DNA of 28,500 nucleotides, taken from assembly GCA_014529385.2 (NCBI GenBank), contig CM043946.1, forward strand, positions 36,538,058 through 36,566,557, read 5' to 3'. This document shows positions 8,348 through 20,149 of the stretch, one piece after another. How positions within the stretch are numbered: position 1 is the stretch's first letter; every line of letters begins with the position of its first letter. The DNA comes from Adiantum capillus-veneris. Its lineage: Eukaryota > Streptophyta > Polypodiopsida > Polypodiales > Pteridaceae. The translations under genes were made by a program, and so were the position numbers. The notes beneath the pieces are model-generated. The model did no database searches. It saw nothing but the letters and a program-made list of their open reading frames with translations, and was not told the origin of the DNA.

Positions 8348-10860
8348 TTAAAGTTGCATTAGCACCTGTGAACCTCCAAGTGCTTGGACTAACTCCAATT
8401 TTGTTAAAGCCGCCTGATGCATGAACTCATGAGCATGAGGGTCAAGGCCAAGTACTTGCAGAAATATGAAGTAAATGTGCTTACATGGCATATACACAAG
8501 GCGCTTGCTTTCCCGGTTTTGAAAATCCTCACAAGTACATCTAGGAAAATATGACATTGTCACAGAGTATGTCACTCCCTTTGCACTTGACCCCATAGTA
8601 TTAACATAGAAAACATGTGTTTCATTGCAAACCACAATGACCTCTCGCACCAACTCTGCTGCCATGGTTTTACCCACTTCAATCTTGCCATGAAACTCCT
8701 TTGTTGATCGTGATCTCCATTTCACAATCTTTCCATCTCTAAATTTGGGACGAATGCTGCTAGCAACTCTTTGGTTCAATGGAACTATTTCATGCATTCT
8801 TGATGCTGATGTAACTCCTGCTTGCAAAACAAAACCATTGGCTTGTAGTTGTGTTACCTCTTGAGGTTGGAAATTTGTGCCCTTTGCGACCACCCAAACA
8901 CCGGGAGATAGACCTGGTGGCCCTTCGACTATGCTGTGAACCTTCCAGGTGTGCATGTTATTGGAGTTACAAATCCAAATGAACCCTTCCACAAGGCCTC
9001 CCAATTGTGAACCAGATGGAGGATATTTCCTGCGACCCCAAAAACAAGGAGCTGGCACCCCTATTTTGGTATCCGTTGAACAGGCATTAATGAAACCGCC
9101 CACATCGATCTCCATCTTTTGACACCACACCGAAACAAGTCATCTTTCGCCTAGGTTCTGTTCTCCTTATTGCCAAACTGACTTTGCTACATTTACTTCG
9201 GGATATGGGACAACATTTGAAGCTTTTTTTGTGTGCTGAAGCCCACCAGTTGAAGTTGTCATTGTAACATACTCTGGCCTGTGGCTATCCTCCTCCAAGA
9301 CAATATTTGCGTCAGCAAAAATTAGCCTCTTTTTTCTAACACTCTTTTCTTGGAGTATATTTCTATTCCTTTCAGGACTATTGACACCCATTTCATGCAT
9401 TGAAGAATGTGTGAGGTCGACTAGTTTCTTTCCAGCTGCCACAGAAGTAGATGAAGGTCGGTTCATGAAGTGATCTGCCAAATCTTTAATGCCGGGACTG
9501 GTGGAGCTCCCAACACCTTTCAAATAGGCATTAAATTTCACACTTTGAAGCACAGCTAAAGCCATATCTGCACATGCTGCCTCATACAAACTTATGTGAT
9601 CCTTGTAACCAACCGAGGCACACATAGGCTAGCATGTTTTGACTCAGACAAGTTTGTGTTAGGGACAAAGATACCTGCAGCATCTTGTGATACAAATCTT
9701 TCCCCCCAATGAGGCACTCATACATCCCACCAAGCCAACCATGTCTCCAATGAAGCAATCTCCCCTTCAATGGCCATTCCTGTTTTCCAAAATCTTCTAA
9801 GCTCTCCCTTACAATGCTTAGCCGCATTCTCTGTAGGTGCAGTTCTCCACTTGCGACACAAAATCTTGTGCTCCTCTTGAAATGCTGCATGGATGCACTT
9901 GACAGTATGTCGAACCATACTTTGCTCCCAATGAAACAAACATGATCTCTCTTTGTTTGGAGTAGACTTCTTTGCTCCTTCAAAATAAACAGTACGCACA
10001 GCAATCCAATTGGCACTGGCTTCATCTGCCATAAATCCCCTGCACTCTGGCTTATCGAAACCCTGTTGCTTAACCACATTGTTCAGCATCTTCCAAAATT
10101 CAATCTGAGAATATTTATTTTCCACGCTAAACTCATCAGTTCCAATGGTGAGCAGTTCTCGTACATAAGGATCATAGACATGCACTGACATAGTCTGCCA
10201 TCCTTGTACACGGTGAACATGAAAGTGCACCCACATTTGCTCCAAATTACGTCCAGGGCGCATGCGATTCACCAAATCAACTCCACTGCCCGGTCCCTTA
10301 ATTGACATTTTAAATACATGAGGTTGTACTTTATCACCCAATTGGCCTGGAAAAAGGATACTATGGATAAAAGGATATCTGCACTTGCTTCTCAAGTCAA
10401 GCACTGCCTCAAGACCTTTTGAAGTGATATTCTTTGATCTTTTTGTAGACTCCAAACTTCGTTCGACTCTCCTTTTATTTGACAGGGGAGTCATACTGAC
10501 AAGGAATTCAGCAAATTCTAAATCTTCAATCATAGCACTTGCAGTTGAACCTGCTCTAATAAGCTTTTCCATGATAAGATCATTAGTGGTGGCTCGCTCC
10601 AATTGTTTCGCAGTCACCAAAGGGTCCCGACTTGCTCGATCAAGCAACATTTCATCTATGTGACTTTCAACCATCCGAATCCTCCCTTCTGCACATGGAT
10701 GATTATGTTCTCCAAGATGCAAAGCACACGTAGTACAATTATGTTTATCTCTAGGCAAACAATAGTAAATAACTGCAGGACGTATAGATACACATTCGGG
10801 AATTTGTCCACAATGAATGCATACCAGTGTGCCATACTGAGAAGAGATCAATCCTTTAGG
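8348..10860 (-). pseudogene. MULE-transposase-like protein with SWIM zinc finger, broken
   Basis: Reading 10851 to 8348 gives about 830 codons in one family-like protein. The N-terminus has a Cys/His block (LVCIHCG, then CTTCALHLGEHNHP). The middle has GFMADEASANWIAV followed by SCLFHWEQSMVRHT, which resembles the second catalytic Asp and the C/H region of Mutator-like transposases. FVPNTNLSESKHASLC then precedes YEAACADMALAVLQ. The C-terminus has a SWIM finger, CxC...CxH (RCTCEDF, MPCKHIYFIFLQ), at about 8477-8555. Breaks are TGA at 9718-9720 (after WLAWWDV), a frameshift near 9620-9650, TAA at 9167-9169 and TGA at 9140-9142. The last two lie in the same phase as the SWIM segment. No ATG is seen at the first conserved block, so an upstream exon or a lost start is possible. 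Assignment to the MULE lineage is by motif only. It could be a dead transposon or a decayed domesticated gene. Confidence 0.72.
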
Positions 10861-11636
<776 letters not shown>

Positions 11637-12641
11637 GACTAAGCAACCCCCCCCCCTTCCTTGTCGTGCCTGCTGTCGCCTACCCCCTCCTCCCAGGCCT
11701 CGCGCTCGTGCTCATCCCGCCCCCCCGCGTGCTTCCTGCCATACACCCCAACCCTATCCCCCTCTCCCCTCCCTCACCATCTCCCCCCTCATGCTCTCTC
11801 TCTCGCGCTCTGTCTCGCCCGCAGACCACACCCGGCTCCACACCGCCGCTCGCGCTCCCTCTGCACACACAGCCCGTGCTGTGCCGCTTGACACACACAA
11901 CACACACACACACCCACACACACCCGTTGTGCACGCACACACACCCCCCCATTCACCATCCTCACCCCCTGTCTCTGTGTCACCCATGGCATTGCTGAAA
12001 AGCAAAAATTAAAAATTAAATAAAAATATATATACATTATATATACACACCACACCCCCCCGTTCCCACGCACGCTCGCGCACACACATTCACTTACATA
12101 TATATACACACTCACGCGTATGCACACACCTACATTCACACATATACACGCACCCATACACACACACACACACATAAAAGCACGCACCACACACACCACA
12201 TAAGAAAAATACAAAAAGAAGGAAAAACGGCCATCGACATTGACAAAAAGAAGGAGGAACCCAAAGCACGCGCCGCCAACAACAAAAAGAAGAAATGCGT
12301 CGAAGGCATGCCCCAGCCGACCCCGAAAAGACGTACACGCTACATCGACACACCGGCAACACACCATTCACCGGCATCACACAACCACGACGGCATTTCT
12401 AGTAATTTGTAGGTTATGTTCATTATTTCTTCAGTTTTCACCCAAGCCTTGTAAAATTCCCCAATTTGTAAATTCTCTCTCTCTAGGTGATGGTCATAAA
12501 GGCCCACCTAGAGATTCTCATTTTTAATAACCTCCCACAACAAAGCAAGGGTCAACCACACCGGGCCCACCACTTGCTTTGTCTCTCCGATTAGCTTACC
12601 TTAATCAAACCGGGATTCACCTAATCCAAGCAGCCAACACC

Positions 12642-12648
12642 TATAAAT
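12642..12648 (+). promoter_or_regulatory. Putative TATA box in repeat copy A
   Basis: TATAAAT lies in the context CACCTATAAATTGGCA. It is conserved in copy B as TATAAAA at 24664, followed in both by GAGAGGTCACTATC, which could be the transcript start region. Confidence 0.5.
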
Positions 12649-13040
12649 TGGCACTGAGAGGTCACTATCAGGGGGGGGGGAGGGGGGGCAATTCATGAGA
12701 GGTCAGCACTTGGTAGAGTGTAGTGGGAAGAATTGACATCATTGGCATCATGGGGAAGGGGGGGGAGCTTGTGTGATGGTTTGCCTTGAGAATTGCACCA
12801 TGTGAAGGGAGCCACGTCCACCTCTCGACTCCAATGGTCGATGCACACACACATACACGCTCTTGGTAGCAAGCTTCACAATCATTGAGTCGTCTTAGAG
12901 AACGCACCAAGTAGTTGCACCATATTTTCTCCCTACCTCTCTATCACCACGATGTGCCGCCTCGCTGGAAGGAAGGTCATTGTAAATGATGCAGAAATAA
13001 TTCTCCCTCACACACCCGAGGGTTTTCATCATTTGGTCAA

Positions 13041-13042
<2 letters not shown>

Positions 13043-13103
<61 letters not shown>
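13043..13103 (+). repeat. (GT)n microsatellite inside copy A
   Basis: About 30 GT units between GGTCAATC and TAAGTTTGCGGTG. The matching site in copy B is a (CT)n run. Confidence 0.97.
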
Positions 13104-13105
<2 letters not shown>

Positions 13106-13260
13106 GTTTGCGGTGTTGATATCATCATGGTCTGCGTCCTAGCCGCTCAAAGCTAGGTGGAGCCCCCTGTTTGCTTTATCATGACAGGCTCAAGGCGTGC
13201 CATTCGGCCCCGGCGTTTTAGAGGCGGTCGGGGTTCGGGGTTCGCTTTGCTCCCGTCAAC

Positions 13261-13607
13261 ACTATGATTTCAAATATCTAAAAATCGCATGTAGTAGACA
13301 AGGAGACCTCCCTTATACCCACATATTGCAAGAATGTAAGGAGGATTTTGAATGTTGGATACCCATTCATGATATAGTTGTTAGGATAGAAAAAACCTTT
13401 CACCCAAAGGCCCACATTGGTGAACCATCACATCTGTGTTGTTGTGTGGATGGGACATCTATAATGTTCTTTATCTTTAAGAGAGATATGAGACGTAATG
13501 TAGAGCTGGATTCTATATCATGGAATAGAGATGATCTAGAAAAATGGAGGGTGCATGAAGATCCAAGAACCTTTGTTGGAACACTTGCAGTACCCACTCC
13601 TCATTAG
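13261..13607 (+). CDS. Orphan open frame, unrecognised (possible gene fragment)
   Basis: The frame open from 13197 to the TAG at 13605 reads non-repetitive, ordinary-composition protein after the repeat edge at 13260: about 115 codons including LPYTHILQECKEDFECW, IEKTFHPKAHIGEP, SHLCCCVDGTSIMFF and WRVHEDPRTFVGTLAVP. It has no ATG at its natural left end, and its N-terminal side is repeat copy A. It therefore looks like a truncated piece of a gene, either an exon or a transposon-captured fragment. Several Cys residues (CCC) and a balanced codon mix argue against chance. I do not recognise the family and assign no function. Confidence 0.4.
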
Positions 13608-13655
13608 AGTCTCTAGTGTTGTGCATGGCTATGAGTAGAAGATTTTGGCATGGCT

Positions 13656-13749
<94 letters not shown>
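13656..13749 (+). repeat. Compound microsatellite (CA)n(TA)n(GA)n
   Basis: Three adjoining dinucleotide tracts: CA to ~13678, TA to ~13689, GA to 13749. ATGGCTA-containing sequence lies on both sides (13625, 13649, 13749, 13780). Confidence 0.97.
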
Positions 13750-13753
<4 letters not shown>

Positions 13754-13841
13754 TATAGAGAGGAAGAGTTTGAGTTTGACATGGCTACAAAAAGGAAGAG
13801 GTTAAAGAAAGAGGGCTTCATGTTGGGTTTTAGAGGAGCTA

Positions 13842-15082
13842 TAGATGAAGAACGTTTTTGGAGAGGGGGGAGACAGAGGGTTAACCTTCAAGGAAGATCA
13901 TTGAAGTCCAAGGTTTTTGGATCCATGGCAAGGGTACAAGAGGTGTCTGGAATCATTTCCATAGGTGTTGTAGCCATGGAGATCTTGGAGACTATGGGAT
14001 ATGAAGGTGTAGATAAAAGAGGAGAAGAGGTGGTTGAAAGGATTTGCATAGATGTTACATCCATGGAAATCTTGGAGGTTGGAAGAGATTCCATAGATGC
14101 TGCAGCCATGGAAAGCTTGGAAATGGAGGGCTATGAAGGTGTAGATGAAAGGGTAAAAGAGGTGGTTGGAAAAATTTTGATAGCTCCTGCGTCCATGGAG
14201 AGCTTGGAGAGAGAGGACTATGAAGGTGTAGATGAAGATGGGGGAGCTTGTAGTGAGAGACAATGAGTTTGGAGAAAAGGGTGGCTTTTGAGAAAGAATG
14301 GCTGAGAAAAGGACATTTTGGTTAAAAAAAGAAGGTTTTTGACCATAGAATAGGTTTGGGGGGGTGGGGGAGGGTTGGAGATTGAAAAATGAGGTTTTGG
14401 GAACTTTTAGAAATTTTGAATTTTTAGGGTCTTTTGATGCACGTAAATGAGAAGTCTATTTATGTTGGAGGGAAAGCATGGGCTCCACCCCCACGCCCTC
14501 TTCCACTCTCCCTTATACTCTTTGAAAAGGTAGAGAGAGAATGTAGCTTCCCCGTCCCTAGTCTCTATTTAAGTCTAGACAAAACCTATGAGAGCCTAAA
14601 AAAAAGTCTATGAAACTACCCTCAATCATTGGCCTTGTCCCCTTAACCACACACATTTTTAGCTTTCACACTAGAGTGGTAACATAACACTTTTATGTCC
14701 TTGGACACTTTTGTGTCCTCTTAACTCAACAACTTCCAAGAATTGTTACTTGAGATGCCAAGTAGATTCTAAGGCGTTCTATACCCACAAAGCTTGCTTA
14801 TGACTTGAAAAAAATTTGGAAATTTTTTGGGCTAGTGATTCTATCTTTAGAGTTTGGTTTGAATAACATTTTTAAACCTAACTTGAACGGAAAAACGTGT
14901 GCCGTTTTTGACCAATTTTCATAAAATAGGCATTAGACCACTCTTAAGCACAACTTAATGGCCTTTTAAGTGCTACATAGCTAGCATGGGTAATTATAAA
15001 TATGTTTTCATGCTTCTAATAGCTGGAGAGTCTATGTATCGGAAGTTATGGCCCATTTATGAAAAACTGTTTATGTTGATTT
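13842..15082 (+). repeat. Right arm of ~1.2 kb inverted repeat
   Basis: The reverse-complement partner of 1-1185. The inner edge is at TAGATGAAG (13842) and the outer edge at ATGTTGATTT (15082). It contains the AMEILE/YEGVD tandem units at 13960-14250. A 216-codon frame (13616-14266) starts outside the arm in the microsatellite and runs through these units. By eye, most base differences between the arms in this frame change the amino acid (Ser/Ile, Gln/Glu, Ser/Arg, Thr/Pro, Phe/Leu), and its C-terminus differs from the left-arm frame. That argues against selection for a protein. Confidence 0.9.
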
Positions 15083-15497
15083 ATTAGTAAAATTCACACT
15101 TTGATGAATATTTTGAAGGTGTTTTTAAAATCATAAGGCAAGCTTCAGTGTGTTCATTGAGTGATTACTATATAACTCTTCTTCCTTGAGTTTTGGGGCC
15201 CCTAAGACCCTAAATAGAAAACAACACAGAGGTGGGAGTGATTTTGCAGTTTACCAAAATCAAACTCATTTTGAGTTATGCTCATATTGTCTTCAAATTT
15301 CTAAATTTCACTGAATCAACATGGTGCATTTTGAATCTTAGCTCCAAATAAAATGATACAATCTCAATTTGGCATGAGCTTGATAGGTTTATAAGTGATA
15401 TAGAAGGCCACGTTGTGGAAGCCAGTTTTAATGCAACCACAATAGTCCAAACAAAAGAAGGAACAAAAACAACAATAGAACGGGTAATGAGACAGCC
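15083..15497. other. A/T-rich spacer, no gene seen
   Basis: No recognisable coding content. It runs from the inverted-repeat edge into gypsy-2. Part of it may belong to the 5' portion of gypsy-2, but nothing identifies it. Confidence 0.4.
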
Positions 15498-17617
15498 TTG
15501 GATTTGCAAAATGAGTCCAAAGAGACACATAAAGTGACTATGTTGGGTAAAAATAAAGAAGTTAGAAGGCATAGCAGAGATAAAAGAAGCCCAAGTTCAT
15601 CCAAAAAGGTAATCTATATGGAAGAGCAAAGCTTGTTGGACTCTTTGATGGAGCACAAGATCTTGTGGAAAAGGCTACTTGATCTACTCCCAAGGTTCAA
15701 GGACAGGGTGTTCAGTCAACTAATGCAAGACATGAACAAAAATGCCAAGGTAGCGCAACCCTTGACTGAATGCCAAATCGCCTAGTCTAAAGAAGTTATG
15801 CACACTAGGGATGATAATGTGGCATGCATGAATAAATCTAGCAATCAAGGGAAAAGAAATGAAGGGGGTGATCCTTGATGGAGGCTCCAAAGTCAAGTAA
15901 TCTCTGAGGAAGCAAGAAGAGATTAAAGCTTGACTTCAAACCTATTTCATTCAACATTAGAATGGTTGATATTATCAGAGTGATCCCAAAAGATTGTTAA
16001 GGAATGTCAAAGCCAATATCAATGGCATGGAATTTCTCCTATATCTGGTAGTCATACCGATGCAAAAGGGAGACAATTGCTAGGTATCAACTACAGCTAG
16101 GGAGGCCTTGGTTGAGGGATACCAAATAGTGAAGCATGATTGGGACAAAGACAAAATATCTATGAGAAAAGAAAAGAAAAGAATATCTTTGGGAACAACA
16201 AGGCAAAAAGAGAATTGTTCCTAACATAGAAGCATGGAGAGACATGGAAGAAGGACTCATGCAACATGGCAAAAGGACTGGAAGATGATAAAGAGCAGGC
16301 ACTATTGAAGCAAAACCTGGATGTAATGCCTCTATCCTTAGTTCCCATAGATTGGCTTTTAGATAAGGTTAGCAAAAAATGGCAGCTGGGAATGAAAAAT
16401 CTGAAGGAGTTAGTGCAAAGAAATGAGCCAAGAAAAAGCCTAGTACAAAGGAAAAGTGAACAAGCCAAGAAGGATGAGAAGGCATGGATGTAAGAGTAAG
16501 CGTTAAAAGAGGCAAAACCACCTGTACAAGTAAAACTTGATCAACCACAAGAGGTCAATATAGGCATGCTAGAGGAAGAAAAGATGGTGAAAATCAGTAC
16601 ATAACTCAAAAAGGAGTTCCAAGAACAGCTACTTATGTTGTTGGAAGAATACAAGGATGTGTTTTCTTGGTCATACATAGACACAAAAGCCAGAAACCCA
16701 AATTTTACGAGCAGAAGATTAATTTGAATAAGGAGCAGTGCTGGTCAAACAACAAAGATAGAGAATGGACACAAACTATGCCAAACAAATGAAAGAGGAA
16801 ATTGATAGACTATTGAGGGTTCATATATCCGATAGACAAAGCCACATGGATGTCTCCCATAGTAGCAGTCCCCATAAAGAATATAAAAATCAAGGAATGG
16901 GTTGACTAGAGATGGATTAATGTGGCGACCATCCCAAACCCATTTCCCTTGCAATGAGGTGGCCAAAAAGGAAATGTATACCTTCTTAGATGGTTTTAGA
17001 GGTTACAACCAAGTGAAGATGGCTCTGGAAGACATAGATAAAATGGAATTTGTCATATAATGGAGAGTTTTTGTGGCCACAATGATGATGTTTGGTCTGA
17101 AGAATGCACCAGCCACATTTCAAAGGATGGTGCAAGAAATATTTTATGACTACCTGACTGATTTTATGACATTCTTTGTGGATGATTTCAGTGTAGTAGG
17201 AGACAAGGCCAAGCACCTTTTCCATTTAAGGCTATGCTTGTAGAGATGCAGCGATACACGAATAAAAATTAACCCTGAAAAGTATGCATTTTCAGTTAAG
17301 TCTGGAGTCCTCCTAGAACACATTGTGTCAAAGCAAGGGATCATGATTGATCCTAAAAAGGTGAAAGACATTCTAGATATCAAACCATCAACAACAACAG
17401 AGCACCTGGAAAGGTTCCTAGGTAAATTAAAATGCCATTCTCAATTTGTAAGATATATTGCTCATCTAGCATGCTAGCTATATATGCTCATTATAAAAGA
17501 TGTACAATCTATATGGTCACCATAATGCCATCATTATTTTGAATTAGCAAGAAAGATGCTCACCACCATACCTATTTTAGTGCCTAGATCAGTCCAAACC
17601 TTTCCATGTATATATTG
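15498..17617 (+). mobile_element. Gypsy-2: decayed Tat-like Ty3/gypsy pol fragment
   Basis: A highly degenerate polyprotein read across frames. A pre-protease segment lies at 15498-15785 (KILWKRLLDLLPRFKDRV). A protease-like site ILDGGSK lies near 15870, with INGMEFLLYLVVIPMQ-like text near 16020. The RT entry is LLEEYKDVFSWSYID near 16640. RT proper has PIDKATWMSPIVAVP, TIPNPFP, MFGLKNAPATFQRMV and the catalytic FFVDDFSVVGD (about 17171-17203), followed by INPEKYAFSVKSGV and the IMIDPKKVKDIL/ERFLGKLK region. RNase H has just begun (KPFHVYI-like, 17600-17616) when the homology stops at a G/C-rich junction. Many stops and shifts. No LTRs are identified. The DGG protease site and RT text suit the Tat/Athila side of the superfamily. 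Confidence 0.85.
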
Positions 17618-17817
17618 AGACGGCCCGGGATGGACGGTCCGGGGCGGGCAGCTGGGAGGTGGCCTCTAAACACCCCTCAAGGGTCCCGTGTCGTTCAATT
17701 GACTTAAGGGAAAACACAATATAAAAGAACCCAACACTCAAGACCCATGCAAAACAAATGTGTGTGATTTGCTTTAGGGCACCAACTAGTTTGCGTACGA
17801 ACTAGGACGTTGGGGGG

Positions 17818-17937
<120 letters not shown>

Positions 17938-18028
17938 AAACCCCAAATATAACGCATCAATGAGGACACACCATCACAACAATGTAAGCTTGAAAACTTA
18001 ATCCCGATTGCTAGCTTGGATGGCACGA

Positions 18029-18175
<147 letters not shown>

Positions 18176-19885
18176 CCCAAACATACACACACAAGGGCAC
18201 CACGATCTTAGGGCAAGGGGACTCACTTTCCACCTAAAAAAACCCTCTTACATGTGGGCACTTCAAACATCTTAAATTAACACTTCAATCACCAAGCAAG
18301 AACAATGATGAAGCTCCACACTTATGCACAAATAAATCAAAATGACTTACACAACATTGTCCATGATGGCGAGTGTTGAAGATTGAAGATGATAGTAGAA
18401 ATATCCAACACTTAATTGGAGAGATGGGATTTGTACATGAGGGTAATTATTTCAACTCACACTCCCATTCCAATCATGAGAGGCTATCCCTTGGGATGAA
18501 GTCTTGATCTCTCTTAAAGCTACTTCTATGATGGCATTAGGGCTAGAATGGGAGCTTTCCTCTATCCCAAGAACTCCTCACTACAAAACGAATTTCCTAA
18601 GAAATTGTGAGGGTGTCTAATGGGTGCAAGAACCTCTCCTTTTATAGATTCTAGGAGGATTAAATTTGTCATAGAGTGTACTTAATCATCTTGATAAATC
18701 TCAGTTTTGAGAGAGCCCCATGATCCATGTGACTCCACACTTTAAATGCGGGTCAAGGTGAGAGGAGAGAGAAATGAGGTGGGGTGGATAAATTAGAAGG
18801 GTTAGAAATAGATATTTAGTGGTGTTACTAATAATGGAATACAAAAAGGGGTTTATACAAATGAAGTATGGCTATTTGTCAAGAAGTAGATGGAATTAGC
18901 ATGGTGTTTTAGCCAAAAATGGATGTTGAAATGAGCAAGATGGATGGGGGTTTCTATTAAAAGGGAGATTAAGATTCCATAATGGAGTAAATCAGATTTG
19001 AAATAGGATGGATTGCGAGCTAGCTTGCTGATTTTTACTTCATGTATGAGCTCTAATGGTGAAGGAGATGGAGAGGAGGGTGTATGAGCATGAACCTCAA
19101 TGCTTAAAATCAGCCCATAAGGACTTCAAATCAATAAAGGGAGAGAGGACAAACATCATTGATGAGGTAAGGGCGTGAAAGAAGCTAGAGGGGTGCACGA
19201 ATATGCCAAAATACCTATGGAGGGGAATAAATAATGAGAAAAGGTGGTCTCCAAGCATTTAAGGCTCTCTTGTAACTCCCCCTTTTATGAAATTTTCCAC
19301 TATGAATACAAAAATAAAGGAATGGTCTTCTTCTTTTCTTTCAATTTTTGATTCATGAGGCTTGTAACTCATGGATTGGTCCACCCGATATGATAATCTT
19401 GGTCCATACATTTTCTTCTTTCAAGATTTTTTATTAGATTGACCAATCCATGTGCTTCAAGTTCCCTTGTAGTACTCATGCACAAGAGTCCATAATGCCT
19501 CAAAGGAAATACTAAGGAAATAATCTAACCCACACTTATGAATTATTTATTAAGAAGAGACCCACACACTCATTTACATAGTGTAATTGGTTAGCAACCA
19601 TTAGGTTAACTCCTCTTGTAAAGGCTACAATCAATGTGGTATTTCTAAAAAATACCTTAAAGCTTTGTCGATGACTGTGTCTAGACACTAAGCATGTCGG
19701 TGTAGTCTACTCCTTGAAATTTGTGACTCCAAATTTACAATTAGGTACACCTTTGTCCTTGAAATCCTTACACTTAGGGCTTGCTATGCATTATTCTGTC
19801 AAAATAGCCAAGACCAAAAAACGGCTATCACCCCCCCCCCCCCCCTTCCCAAACTCGATGGTTCATTCATGTACCATCGAAAGGC

Positions 19886-20149
19886 ATGATTTGTAATGCT
19901 AGTTGGGGATATTCTTGCTCGGGAGAACGGCCAATTGTATGCACCATGCCGGATGAGACCAAGCGAAAGATTATCCTTGATAATAGTTGGATCTACTTGA
20001 GGGATACAAAATGTTTTGTATGTGAAGATCGCACTATTAAGAAACAAAATATGCGTTGCAAGGCATATGAGGAAAAGAATAATAAAAACAAGGAGATCTC
20101 TCATGAAGAAAATGTGCCCAAGGAGGAGGCAAGTCTCTCAAGCAAATAG
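19886..20149 (+). pseudogene. LINE upstream frame, Cys-bearing
   Basis: This reads ~87 codons (CSGERPIVCTMPDETKRKII, LRDTKCFVCEDRTIKKQNMRC) and stops at TAG 20147, in the same phase as the endonuclease frame that follows six bases later. The endonuclease frame has no ATG of its own near its start (the first codon available is GTG at 20156). The two are therefore probably one protein interrupted by a nonsense change. The CxxC with a later Cys could bind zinc. It may be the tail of an ORF1 or an N-terminal extension of ORF2. Upstream, the phase remains open only to about the C-run at 19831-19845. Confidence 0.55.

Noticed and set aside
13040-13110. Possible CRISPR-like or minisatellite array
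   Set aside because: It is a plain dinucleotide run. There are no spacers of regular length between repeats anywhere in the window.
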